Assembly: GCF_000283155.1 (NCBI RefSeq)
Contig: NW_004454229.1
Coordinates: 1,770,057-1,834,056 of the forward strand
DNA from: Ceratotherium simum simum
Lineage: Eukaryota > Chordata > Mammalia > Perissodactyla > Rhinocerotidae
Length of the DNA stretch: 64,000 nucleotides
Reading direction: 5' to 3'
Part shown: piece by piece, positions 45,735 through 56,524 of the stretch
Numbering within the stretch: the stretch's first letter is position 1
Layout: the number at the start of each line of letters is the position of its first letter
Translations under genes and position numbers: made by a program
The notes under the pieces: model-generated
Seen by the model: only the letters and a program-made list of their open reading frames with translations
Told to the model about the DNA's origin: nothing
The model's database searches: none

Positions 45735-46030
45735 ATATATTATGTTCTCAAAAACCTCCATGCCTTTTAAAATGCTGTTCTTTCTGTCTGTAATTACCTT
45801 TCCCAAACCTTTCTATGTAGTATATCCCTATATATAGAAGTGAGACCCAGCTCATATGACATTTCCTCTTTGCAGTCTTTGTCAGCAACTCCAGGATAAA
45901 CTAATTGCTCTGAACACTAATTGCTGACACTGCTGTGTTTCCGATTCATCTCAAAATCCACAGCACTTAACACAGTGCTTGGCCCTGGAGAGGAGCTCAA
46001 AGCATGTTTGTTGAATGAATGAGTCAATGA
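45735..46030 (+). repeat. L2 LINE 3' end
   Basis: ACCCAGCTCATATGACATTT, CCTCTTTGCAGTCTTTGTC, AGCACTTAACACAGTGCTTG, TGTTTGTTGAATGAATGAG. A second L2 3' end directly after another in the same orientation. Confidence 0.88.
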
Positions 46031-46939
46031 ATTTATGAGTTAATGAATGAATGATTCCTTCCCATTTACCATCCTCTCTGTCTTCTCTCCAAATTGTCAA
46101 ATTCCCAAAGCATTGTTTTGGAGGTTACCAGAGCACTGAGGAAAGGAGAAGCCTAGGATCCAACAGAGTAAGTACAGAAGCTCTCTAAAACAACAACATT
46201 CCCCGGCCCTCTTCAGGAGCCCTGAAAGACAGGAGCTCTAATTTCCTCTCCAATCAAGCAGAAAACATGGATATGGATAGATGAATTCCAACCCCAGAGT
46301 CTTCTTTGATAGCAGACACAACTTTTTTTTTCTTCAAAGTAGCAGAAAGGGAAATAACAAAGAATCGATCTTTTCAGGTTTTCAGTCCTAAAGGAGGTAT
46401 GCAAAACAAAGTCACTCAGATACCCCCAAAGGGAATAACATATCAAATTAAGCACCTCCTGTATGCCAACAATGTGCTACCTGTTTGATGTACACTACTG
46501 TCCGACTAATAACATATATTCTTCCCTCCACACCAAGACTGTGCCACTGAAATTCATACAACAATTGCAATGGCAGAAACTGTCTCTTGGTTCCCCTACT
46601 TTGTCTACCCAGGGGCGGGAAGCAAACTGGCATCCAGTTTCCCAGGTATATTTGAAATTGAGGTAAGATTTCAACCCTCTTCCCTTCGTGAGGGCAGCTG
46701 AATCTCTAGTCACGCCAACACATGGCCTTTAGTCTATGTTTGGCTGGAACAACCTAGACCATCATCTGGCTTGAGGTAGTTGGCTCTTCCTTCTCTTCTC
46801 TGGTGTCTGGCACAGCCAGGCGCCTGGCGTGGATGCCCACATTATAAATGCACTCCCTAGGCAAACAGGACCTGCTCCTAATTCCAATCCTATATTCCCC
46901 CAAATAATTATAACAGTGCTCCTATCACCAGAATATCTA
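46031..46939. other. No recognised feature
   Basis: Several short overlapping open frames on both strands have no family motifs. No repeat named. Confidence 0.4.
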
Positions 46940-47460
46940 TTCTTATCATTCTCCGCACTTTGTCATAGCTAATCTCTTGGTGAGTCACAGGAGGGGGAGA
47001 AAGAAAGAGGGAGGGAGTGCTCAGATACAGGCAACACATTTTTACACCCGGTGTCTAATCAGATTACCATCTTATCAGGGGCTGATGGGCACTTGTGGTG
47101 GGAGGAGAGAGACAGTGCTACATATTGCCAGCCAAGTTTCTGATAACAAAAAGACACTGCTCGATTCTTGAATTAACCTTTTTGTCCTACACACTCTATT
47201 GTTTATTTTTCAGAGTTTATTTTATGTGTAGGATTTTTTTTTTTTTTTTTTGGTCTGTGCCTTCTGGAGAAGGACACCCACACACTGAGGCAGCAGCTGC
47301 TTCTATTAATTCCAAGCCATTAAAAAAATTAAAATGAAACCCAATTACTTTGGCTGGTTTAGAGCCGGGGAATAGCTGAGACTGATTATTCCCTCTGGTC
47401 ATGGACAGCGACAATATTCTTACCTAAGTGTGGCTCCTGGCAGAATGCTAATGCAGGCAG
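46940..47460 (+). other. Repeat-free segment, possible conserved regulatory element
   Basis: Apart from a 22-base T run at 47230-47251, there are no repeat signatures. Motif-dense patches lie at 47045-47160 (ACCATCTTATCAGGGGCTGA, GTTTCTGATAACAAAAAG) and 47330-47440 (CCAATTACTTTGGCTGG, TATTCCCTCTGGTCATGG). Function is inference only. Confidence 0.25.
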
Positions 47461-47574
47461 ACACTCCAGGGACAGGCTCCCCACGCAAGGAGAGGCTCTA
47501 AGTCATGTACTTTCTCTTTTCCAACCCAGATTCCTGAGAGGCAGCAGGAAGAGGACACTGGAGAAGGAACTAAG

Positions 47575-47760
47575 AGTTGGGTTCTAGGCCAAGCTGTAGT
47601 CCTTGGGCAGGACTCTTTCCCTCTTTGTCCCTCTGTATAAAATGTGATTACTGAAATGTGTCCTGTATCCTTCTTAGGGTTGTTGTGACTCTTAGGTGAA
47701 AGACTATGTTTTCAAAACTATCATTTGCTGGGATATAGGATGGTGTATGAGGCAGTATCA
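47575..47760 (+). repeat. MIR SINE
   Basis: MIR: GAGTTGGGTTCTAGGCCAAG, GTAGTCCTTGGGCAGGACTC, CCCTCTGTATAAAATGTGA, TAGGGTTGTTGTGACTC. Confidence 0.75.
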
Positions 47761-47884
47761 GAATGCTGGGTGCTTTGGGATGGGGTGGCAGGCTATAGCT
47801 GCAATGGTTCAGATTTCCACTGAAGTTTTGTATCCAAGTTACTTTGTTGCTGCATTATAGGTTGAATAATAAAAAGGGTTCCAG

Positions 47885-47978
47885 TTGTGAAGTCACTAGA
47901 CTGGAATCTCCTTGTAGTCACCTTGCATAGAACCTGGTGTACAGAGGCACTAAATAAATATTTTGAATGAATGGATAA
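47885..47978 (+). repeat. L2 LINE 3' terminus
   Basis: CTGGAATCTCCTTGTAGTC, GAACCTGGTGTACAGAGGC, TAAATAAATATTTTGAATG. Confidence 0.75.
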
Positions 47979-48044
47979 ATAAGTCAGGCAGAGCTGGGTT
48001 TTGAATGAAAAGACAGATCTGTGTTCAATTCCAGCTTTGGATGC

Positions 48045-48265
48045 ATTTTAGAAATGCAGTCATTGTACAGTAGAAAGAAAGTGGGCTTGAGCTCTAGCCT
48101 ACTTCCACTCCTTATCAGTCATATAGCCTTGGGTCTGGGTTTCCACATCTATTAAATGAAAATAATATCTAGCTTATGGATTTGTTTTGAAAATTAGAGA
48201 TGAGATTGGTGCCTGACATGTAATAGGTGCTCAGTAATGGTAACTGTGATTATCACCATGCTCTG
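48045..48265 (+). repeat. MIR SINE
   Basis: MIR: CATTGTACAGTAGAAAGAAA, GCCTTGGGTCTGGGTTTCC, GTGCCTGACATGTAATAGGT, GCTCAGTAATGGTAACTG. Confidence 0.85.
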
Positions 48266-48839
48266 TATGACGGATAGTTGGCATCACACTATCTCTTGGT
48301 TCAGAACAATGAACTGCAAGTTCACACTAAGTGTGTTTAGGGTATGAACTGGGCAGAGCAGGGAGGGGATGAGGATGGGGATGGGGATGGGGACAAGGGA
48401 TGGGGAACCATTTTAATACACGGTCATGAAAGAAAACCAGTGATAACCCTGTTTTCTCTTCCCGACCCTTCCCAGACCCACTGTAACCAGTATCTCCCTT
48501 TCAAGGAGGTGTGCTCTATGATAAAACTAAGTGTGTGCACTCAGATACAGGAAGGCAGTTCATCTCTTCGGGTCCCAAGTGGGACTCCTGGGGGGGAGAA
48601 GTATTCAAAGGTGTTGCCCCTGCTTGCAGCTTGCTGTACCAACCAGTCGTGCTGTAGCCCAAGCAGCAACCTGCCAGATGCATGGAGCCTCCAGGTCACT
48701 AGTTGGTGGGAGTGATAGAAACTGTGGAAAATTATAGGTTAGCTGGATGTGAAATACATTTGGGAAATAGACACTGAGCAGTCCTGCTGATAGGGAATAG
48801 TCTGATTTCTCTCAGCATAGTTATCATATGGTGTAAATC
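48266..48839. other. Unrecognised, with a short GGGGAT-type repeat
   Basis: GGGGATGAGGATGGGGATGG at 48364-48390 is a small simple repeat, and the 123-codon open frame over it (48344-48715) has no family motif. No other feature. Confidence 0.4.
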
Positions 48840-49182
48840 TAAAATTATTTATTTTATTATTTGGTTACACCTTACAAAAAAAAATTGCAATACACCCTTT
48901 CACCAGCTAATGAGCTCAAAAATGCAAAAGTGCATGTTTTAGGAAAGTTAACTACTAACTTTCCATTTCTCATGAAATTCAGTGATGAACACATAACTTG
49001 TGTAAAATGTTTGTCAGTATTTATGATCCACCGTAGGGGGTGTACAGATAACGTGACCACATAAAAAGCAGAAGACACAAATCTGCTGAAGAAACATCAG
49101 CAGCTACTTTATTTAACAGTTATTTTAAGAAAATTTATGCCCAAAGACTACAATTTACACATGTACAAGCAGAAGCATAGAA

Positions 49183-49293
49183 GAAAAATGATTGGAATGA
49201 TTTTAGAAGAACAGTCATGGACTCTAAACGAAAAGCCAAACTTCAGAGTGATGTGTAGTATTGCTTGTTCTAAAATCATTTCAATCATTTTTC
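49183..49293 (+). repeat. Inverted repeat with 26-bp arms (25 of 26 paired)
   Basis: Arm 1 is 49183-49208 and arm 2 is 49268-49293. They are reverse complements except for one base and enclose 59 bases. It could be a small non-autonomous DNA element, part of the surrounding transposon, or a strong RNA hairpin if transcribed. Pairing does not extend beyond the arms. Confidence 0.85.
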
Positions 49294-50129
49294 ATTCCAA
49301 GTTTTCTTATATATAAAGTGGTGCTTTATATATATAAAGTGTTTCTCTATGAAAAGAACTAAAATTAGCAGCTTTATATCAGTGTCATCAGATGTTTCAA
49401 ACAGAAAATAATTTAACTTAATTCCAATGTAATGCCATTATTTTCATCCCATTCACTGAATCAAAGTAAAGCTTTTGGCATTCTGTTAAAGGTAAAATAC
49501 TGTTAGTGATAATGATACTGCTAATTCAGTAAACAAACAAACAAAAAAAGGTTCAATATTAAAGATAAAATTACTTATTTTTTGTTATGATAGTATGAGT
49601 GCAAATTTTGGTAAAAGCAATATGCTTGTTAAATCAACAAATCTAAGGAGTAGAAATTTATTTTGAATTGGTTTGAGGTATCCATATAAATTATAATTGC
49701 ATCCAAACAAGCTTCTATTTTCTACCTTCAAAATAGCAACCACAGTTCTCAAAATTAACACAAAGTAAGTGAACTACACAATTTTTTATGAAGCTAATGC
49801 TAAACCACATGCAAAAAAAACTTTTTTAAGATTCAGGAAGGCAGACCGTGTTTATTTTCTTTACTGTCTGCTATCAATGAGATTTTAGAGATTTTGAGCC
49901 TTTAATAAGCTGCTTTGTTAATCAATGTTGATTTTGCTTTCTTGTTGTTGTTGTTAATGAGACTTCAAAATTTTGTTAATGAGATCTCTAAATGAGAACA
50001 AAATTTTCATTTCATTTTGTTCAGAATCAATTGGAAATCTTTAATCAAATATTCAACAAATGAAGCACCAAAGTATGTCAGCTTTTAAAGCTTTTCTCAA
50101 ATTGCAATTATTAAAAACAAAGCTTGTAA

Positions 50130-50760
50130 ACAAGAAGACGTGACATTTATCTCTACAAAAGCAAAGGAGGAAATGCACAAATTAAATGATGAAAGCACAA
50201 TTGGAGTACAAGATTTAATTGTTAACTCCAATGATTATACTTTAGGATACCTCAGTTTAGGAGGAGAAGTTTTTGGTGAAGCTCCAATTTTTAATTGGAT
50301 ATTTGTATATTGTACCAGAGTGGAATGAAATTGAGAAGGCCTACAATTTTGTGGCATCTGCATTTGGTGAAAATTTAAAAGAATCAAGAAGAAGCACCTT
50401 ATGTAACAAAAGTTATTTTATAAAAAAATTTATCCAAGAAAATTTCTCTGAAGGGAATAAACAAGATAGTAATTATGGAAATATTTGGACTAAAATGGAT
50501 ATATTTCCATACTAAAAAGCTTATAACTGAGACTGTCCCCTATTTAGGAGAATTTGTTCTAAGTTTACCAGGTACGTCGGTGTCTATAGAGATAATGCCT
50601 TTTATTTAAGAATATTATGATCTACAAAGAAGAATCAGTTGAATTTGTCAACAATTTCAAACTTATTAACCATGAAAGGCAATTCTGAAGAAGACTGAAG
50701 CAATGTCACAAAAAACTACAGATAATAAAACCGTAGTAGAAAAAATATTCTTCATAAAAA
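50130..50760 (+). pseudogene. Decayed hAT-family transposase, C-terminal part
   Basis: Translated in pieces on the plus strand, the segment resembles the C-terminal region of hAT transposases. Frame pieces in order are: KAKEEMHKLNDESTIG (50155 on); PEWNEIEKAYNFVASAFGEN and FIKKFIQENFSEGN (50315-50515); then, beyond a stop, VPYLGEFVLSLPGTSVSIE (about 50530-50595), which matches the hAT dimerisation-domain core; and after a frame change KNQLNLSTISNLLTMKGN (about 50627-50680), the continuation of that core. At least three frame breaks and several stops show it is dead. hAT transposases move DNA transposons by cut and paste. Alternatives are a retrocopy of a hAT-derived host gene such as a ZBED-type gene. 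The assignment rests on motif recognition only. Confidence 0.6.
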
Positions 50761-51289
50761 TATCAATGACATTATTAGTATTAGATATGCATGTAGCTAA
50801 GAAAGTGATTGAAGCATGTGAAAGTATGCCAAAAATAACTGCACTGATTTTAAGAAAATAAATATAAACAAGTTTTTCAAAAATGTTGCTTTAACCTACA
50901 TGGATGTATATTAATTTTATTTTTAGAACAAGTTTTAATTTTGAAAATAATTGTTTTGTAAGTCCAATGTAATACAACAATTCGCGGTCAATACATGAAT
51001 ATTTAAAAAAATATACAAAATTTTATTTTAGTTTCTCTGTTCACTTTCAGTTGGGATGATAAATTATGTGGTCCTATCCATCTGCCAACCTGATTGCTCC
51101 CCTTGAATGTCTCAAAGTTATCTCAAATTCAATCTGATTAAAATGGATCTCCTGATCTTCCCCAAAACTGGCCTTCTGGATATGCTCCCAACTCGGTAAA
51201 CAGAATCACCATCCCCATCCCTCCAACTGGACATGCCAGAAACCTCAGAGTCAAGCTTGATGTCTTCCTGTCTTTCATCCTTTCCTTCC

Positions 51290-51836
51290 TTTTGTCATTC
51301 AATAAATATTGCCTGAGAGCGTCCCATGTTGACACTCTTCTAGATGGTGAGAAAGCAGAAGTAAAAAAACCAATTCCGTGTTTTCATGGAACTTAAATTC
51401 TAGTGAGAAAGAGAGAGAAACACTGATATATAATATAGTGTAAGGTAATGCTAAGTGTAATGAATACAAATAAAGCAAGGTAAGGGGACAGAGGGTAATG
51501 GAGGGGGCTATTTTAGTTAGGGTGGTGAGGTAACCATTTAGTAGAAACTGAATGACATGAGGAAATAACCCATACATATCCCAGAAAATAGTGGTCCAGA
51601 GGGAATAGCAAGCACAAAGGTCCAAGGCCAAGAAGAAGCTTGGTGTGTCCTAGGAACAGCAGGAAGGTCAGTGTGATTGAACAGGAGTAAGTGAGGAGGT
51701 GACTGGTAGAAAATGAATGAGAAAGGAAGAGAAGGGACCAGATCATAGGGCCTTGCAGGCCTTGGTAAGAGTTTTGTAGGAGAAGCCTTTGTAGGGTAGA
51801 GATACTGAGAGTGATGAAATGACTTGATTTACATTT
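51290..51836 (-). repeat. L2 LINE, antisense, first segment
   Basis: Long antisense L2: ATTCAATAAATATTGCCTGA, TCATGGAACTTAAATTCTAG, GGGAATAGCAAGCACAAAGG, CCTAGGAACAGCAGGAAGGT, GACCAGATCATAGGGCCTTG. It is split by the ERE that follows. Confidence 0.93.
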
Positions 51837-52020
51837 TTTTTTCTTTTTGCTGAGGAAGATTCACCCTGAGCTAACATCTGTTGCCAATCTTCCTCTTGTT
51901 GTATGTGAGCCACCACCACAGCATGCCCACTGACAGACGAGTGGTGTAGGTCTGCACGAGGGGACCAAATCTGGGCCACCAAGCACACTGAACTTAACCA
52001 CTAAGCCACCGCAACTGGCA
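51837..52020 (-). mobile_element. ERE SINE inserted in L2
   Basis: Antisense ERE: GCTGAGGAAGATTCACCCTG, AGCTAACATCTGTTGCCAAT, then ACTTAACCACTAAGCCACC as the reverse of the tRNA-like head. Target-site duplication CTTGATTTACATTT (about 51823-51836) and CTTGACTTACATTT (52021-52034). It is shorter than the other copies. Confidence 0.93.
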
Positions 52021-52330
52021 CTTGACTTACATTTTAATAGGAGCTCTTGAGTAGAGAAGTAGTCTGTGGTGGGGAGAAGGGAAGTGAAAGCAAGGAGGCC
52101 ACTTGGGTAGCTATTGCAGTGGTCCAGGCAAGAAATAATGATGGGTTGGGTTAGGGCAGAAGCTGTGGAGGGGGTAAGAAGTTGTGAGATTTGGAGTCTA
52201 TTTTGAAGTTAAAGACTATAGGATTTGTTGATGGATTGAATATGAGATGCAAAAGTAGGAGAAAAGTTAATCATGATATTAAGTTTTTTGGCCTGAAATC
52301 ATTTACTAAAATTTTTATATGCCTCATCTC
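52021..52330 (-). repeat. L2 LINE, antisense, second segment
   Basis: Continues the same L2: TTTTAATAGGAGCTCTTGAG, GCTATTGCAGTGGTCCAGGC, GGATTTGTTGATGGATTGAA, TTTTTTGGCCTGA. Together with the first segment this is the longest L2 in the window (about 850 bp of L2). Confidence 0.93.
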
Positions 52331-52419
52331 ACTAAGGTCTTTAAAGTCTATCTCCAAAAGATATCTCCAATCTGTCTACTTGTCTCTACTTCCACGTTTT
52401 TGCTAGTTTGCTGAAAAAG

Positions 52420-52990
52420 TCCCCTACCCAATCCAGCTTCCTTTTTCTCACACTTCCCCTCTCCAATCCCTTTTCCACATAGCCTTTTCAAAGCTTAAAT
52501 GGATCATGTCACTTCCTGGATTAAAACTCTTCCACAATTTCCAATTATTCTGGAACGAAATCCAAACTCTTTAACGTGATTTTTTTACTTCTTCAGATGA
52601 ACCAAGTTCATAGTCTGTCTCAGGACCTTTGAATACATTTTCTTCTATCCATCCTGTTTTCCACACTAACTCCCCCCTTTGCCTAGCTGACTTCTACCCA
52701 TCATTTTTGTTTTAGCTCAAATGGTATCTTTCCCATTACCACCTAAGTCATATTCTCCTGTTAGTCTCCCTTGGAGCAACTAGGTCTTTTCCCTCAAAGC
52801 ATTACCTCAATTCACAATTACATATGTATATGTGCTTTTTACTTACAGGTTACATTTCCAACTATGTTGTAATTTTTATGTGGTTAGGGACCATATCTGT
52901 TTTTTGCTTGCCAGTGAATAATCTAGCATCTAACACAGTACCTGATACATGGTAGACTTGTAGAAGATATTTGTAAACTGAATGGAGTGA
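52420..52990 (+). repeat. L2 LINE, sense, near-complete 3' end
   Basis: L2 order: CAAATCTCTTC-like decayed start, TGGATCATGTCACTTCCTGG, GGAACGAAATCCAAACTC, TGCCTAGCTGACTTCTACCC, TTAGGGACCATATCTG, GATACATGGTAGACTTG. It has the opposite orientation to the neighbouring L2. Confidence 0.88.
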
Positions 52991-54900
52991 ATATGTGTGG
53001 GTGAGGGGATAATGACAGAGAGGTAAGGAGGCTGATTGTCAGTGGCCTCCTTGGGACAAGGAGGTCTAAGCCCATGTTGGCTAGGGAGTTCCCAGCAGAG
53101 CTGGGTAGGTATGGGTATTGTGGTGGAGGGGCTTCTAAGCTGTTCCATGAGTTAGATTTTATAGGAGCTTCACACATTACTTCTCTCAGAAAAAAGACAA
53201 AGGCATTAATCATCCAGACAAAGGTTTCCTTCCTCTCCTGTACAGTGGCAGGGTCCCACATAATGTAGTATCCTGGTTTGTTTCTGGATTCTTCCTGCTT
53301 CTCCTTCCACTGCCATCAGATTAGAGCTTTTAAGCTGAAAGATTCACTGTCAGTCAGCCCTACCATGTTAGGGGGCACTGTGAGGTCTTCCAGACTGTAA
53401 ATGTAGAGCTCAGTCTGGTTCACTAAGCAAGGGGGCTCTCGTCATAATGGCCCCCCAGTACAGAGTGGTTACAGATTGTTCCCCTGTACTCACTGAGTGA
53501 GGTACTACAGGCTCGGCATGACCAAGGTTGAGGGGTTGCCTAGCAGTAGATAAAGAAATACAGGGAAACAGGACCACCTGAAGCATCATCTGATTTATAA
53601 TCTCCGGCCCAGTACCCCCAGCATCCAAATCCTAGCACAAGGATTACCTGTTCCCTAAGTGAAATGAACTGAGGCCCCAGCGGAAAGACTGAGGCATACA
53701 TCATGAGAGTAGATTCAAGTGGCCTGGAGTCCATGGGATCCAGGAAATGGCCTAAATTCTAGATTGCCAAATCCGGGAAGCTAAGCCAAAAAGCAAAGTG
53801 AAAAATGATCTGGTCCAAAAACTAAGTTTCAAGACTCTAGGGGATAGGAGATGAGAGACAATGATGTTGGAGCCAAGACTGAGTCAGCAGCTAAGGAAAC
53901 AGACTGCCAAGGAGAAAAGTGAGGAGAGGCAGAGGGCACGGGTAGCAAGTGACTTTCAGCTCTCCAGGGCAGAAAAAACAATCAGTCTCGAGTGGATGGA
54001 AATGAGATCAGAATCAGCGAGGAGGAGGAGGAGAGTAAAATTACTTAGCAGAGATGATGTACCTACCAGCTTCCAAACCAGGTCATGTGGAAATTATTCT
54101 TTTCTACTGTGATAAAGGGAATCTGGAGTAAGATCAACCCTACCAGGAATGAAAGGATGGCATGAATACATGAGGAGCAGAATGAGAATCTTGAGGAGAG
54201 ATCCTCTAGGGTGTCAGTCTCCAGATAGTAGATGAGGAAGACAGGCAAGGCCATTGCTGCAAGTGAAAAGTGATCACGACTTGATGACTTGTGGATACAT
54301 AAGGAGCAGCAGGCTGTGAGGTATGGGATTTGAGCTTGGGAGGTGAAACACTGACCAGAAAACAAAGACTGAGATATGGCACAGACCTGGAAGGTCTGAG
54401 GCAGAGAAGGCCAGTGTTTCCTAATGGTGCCAGAAGAGTCACTGGGGTGGTATGATTGCTGCAAGACCCCAGCAAGATGGATTCAGCAACAAGCATCAGG
54501 TTATCAGGGTCAGAACAAGTGGTAGGTTGGAATGGAGACTGACACAGGAGTCAGACGTAAAGGCAAAACAAAGATCCATCATCCTGGCTAGGAGGCCGAG
54601 TTAGGTCAAGACTTAGTTATGATTCTGAGGAAAAATCCTGGGAACTGAATGAACTTTCATTTCTTGCCAGTGCCTCTTACCCACTATCTTCAGGATAGGA
54701 CTGAGACCCCTACATGGAGGGGTCTAAGTCTACAGGTGAGCTGAGTTGTCAAACCATGGAGCCTACTAACAACTGTCTATTACACCTAGTCTACTACGTC
54801 TATTATGACTCGTCTACTATGTCTGGAGTTACTTATCTTTGGTCTTACCTCCTCTGGGAAGTCCTCCCTCCACCTATAGTAGTTATTCCCCTTCCCTGCC
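52991..54900. other. Long stretch without recognised repeats or exons
   Basis: About 1.9 kb where I identify no repeat family. Open frames (longest 133 codons, 54063-54464 minus) have no motifs or splice-site support. Purine-rich at 53990-54040. Confidence 0.45.
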
Positions 54901-54954
54901 CCTGTGATCCCTGTACTACCCTAGGAGAACAGGCCTCATGCTTCATTATCGCTT

Positions 54955-55115
54955 AACATTGTTCTTCCTTGTTCCATTGAGTGAGGCCATGTCTCTATTT
55001 GCACATCATGAAACCCTCATGGCTAAACCAAGTCTGGTACATAGAAATCACTAAGTAAATAAATTTTATTGAATGAATGAATGAATGAGTGAATGAGAGA
55101 GTGAATAAGTCAGGG
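54955..55115 (+). repeat. L2 LINE 3' terminus with TGAATGAA tail
   Basis: GTCTGGTACATAGAAATCAC, TAAATAAATTTTATTGAATG, then a TGAATGAATGAATGAGTGAA run. Confidence 0.85.
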
Positions 55116-55119
55116 AGTA

Positions 55120-55240
55120 GCAAAAGATGAGGTCAAAAAGGAAGGTAAGGGCCAGATCATGTAGTGCCTTGTAAGCCATGCTGTGGAGTAAAGACTGACT
55201 GTAAAAGAAGTGAAGAGCCACAAATGGATTTGAAGTATGT
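55120..55240 (-). repeat. L2 fragment, antisense
   Basis: GCCAGATCATGTAGTGCCTT, GTAAGCCATGCTGTGGAG. Confidence 0.75.
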
Positions 55241-55955
55241 TTTCAGTGAGCCCCTATACTCAAAGGCTGCTGGCTCCTAAGGGGGCACTAGCTATGCTCC
55301 ATCAGGTCTTCCCCTCACAAAGTAACTGGTTGAAATGCTGATGCATAGGAGTCAGCTCTGACATTTCAGTCTCCATCACATGAAAGACAACGTCAATTTC
55401 TCAGTACCCATGATCTGCCTGGGAATGGTGCAGATTTCTTTCTACACCATTGATTTTCACAGTTAAAAAATTATGTGAAAGAGCTTTCATACTTCAGTGG
55501 ACTTATTAATGTTAGAAGCTCTGAATTCATATACTTCACAACCTCCTGCTTTTCAGGGTTATTATGTTAATTAAAATAATAAAAATGGACTCAACAGAGA
55601 GCTTTTGGTAATTGAAATGAGTAAATGAACTTTGCAAGTCATCTACCAGCTTCCTGAAATTTGGGAACCAGAGTGTAGGAGGTGAGGAACTTTTTATTTT
55701 CTTCCAATAAGAAATGCATAACTGTTCTTTGAAAGATTTTCTTTGTAATCTATCTGGGAGTTCTATAAACACTTTATACCGACACAACTATACACTTTCG
55801 TGGAGAGGTAGGATTTTAGGGATCATCTGTTCTAGTGCCTTTCAAATATATTTTACTTTCTTCAAAAGGGCTTTTTTCAAAAAAGCTAGCAGAGAAGCAC
55901 AACATGCAAAAACCAACCAAACAGACAAAATTCAGATGGTAAGAGACAGGGCAAA
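55241..55955. other. No recognised feature
   Basis: Non-coding sequence without a named repeat. A faint MIR-like trace lies at 55545-55600. Confidence 0.4.
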
Positions 55956-56074
55956 GGGAGGGTGGGCTTGATCTAATCCAACCTATTCATTTTACAACCG
56001 AAGCCTAGAGAAGTAAATGACTGGGCCAAAGCCACACTGGAGGTTAGAGAGAGAGCAGAGAAGTGCTCTGCCAA
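55956..56074 (-). repeat. MIR-like fragment
   Basis: CATTTTACAACCGAAGCCTA, GAGAAGTAAATGACTGGGCC, AAAGCCACACTGGAGG. Confidence 0.7.
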
Positions 56075-56208
56075 TTGTATTTATTTTGTTCATTCATCAA
56101 ACAACTATTTACCAAGCACAGTTCTTGATGCTGAGGATAAATTGGTGTATAAAACAAAGTTCCTGTTTTTATGGGAGTGAATAAATAGACAAATGATAGA
56201 TAGGTAGG

Positions 56209-56248
<40 letters not shown>

Positions 56249-56505
56249 CAGATAGATAGATAGATAGATGATAGATAATCTGTGTGTGTGTGTGTCAGGC
56301 GGTGATAAGTGCTATGAAGAAAAAAAGACAACATAAGGGATAGAAAGTAAAGGAGGGGGTGATACGTTTTTTATACAAGGGTGTCAAAGAAGGCCTTTCT
56401 GATGAGGTAACATCTAAATAAAGTGCAGGAGGGAATCCAGTGGATTTGGGGAGAGTGTTGTAGGCAGAGGGAATAGCAAATGCCAGCCACGTTTCCCTGC
56501 TGCTC
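56075..56505 (-). repeat. L2 LINE, antisense, with embedded microsatellites
   Basis: ATTTACCAAGCACAGTTCTT, GATAAATTGGTGTATAAAAC, then after the GATA/TG tracts GGCGGTGATAAGTGCTATGA, GGCCTTTCTGATGAGGTAAC, GGCAGAGGGAATAGCAAATG. Confidence 0.92.
56195..56295 (+). repeat. (GATA)n / (TG)7 compound microsatellite
   Basis: Tetranucleotide tract of about 20 GATA units with a few interruptions (56195-56278), then TGTGTGTGTGTGTG (56281-56295). It lies inside the antisense L2 and is likely polymorphic. Confidence 0.95.
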
Positions 56506-56524
56506 CTGCTCCTCCAGGACAGAG

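Larger units (their letters stand above)
48840..51020. other. AT-rich block containing a hAT relic and a hairpin
   Basis: About 2.2 kb with markedly higher AT content than both flanks and no L2 or MIR signatures. The right half holds a decayed hAT transposase (50130-50760). The block may be the body of one old DNA transposon; I could not fix its terminal inverted repeats or 8-bp duplications. Confidence 0.5.

Noticed and set aside
49040..49080. GGGGGTGTACAGATAACG as a possible hAT terminal inverted repeat
   Set aside because: I could not find its inverted partner near 51000 or an 8-bp target duplication, so the element ends remain undefined.
54063..54464. 133-codon minus-strand open frame with hydrophobic stretches
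   Set aside because: No start context, splice-site or family support; the hydrophobicity follows from pyrimidine bias.
56044..56334. 96-codon open frame of repeating Ser-Ile-Tyr-Leu type
   Set aside because: It is the antisense translation of the GATA microsatellite.
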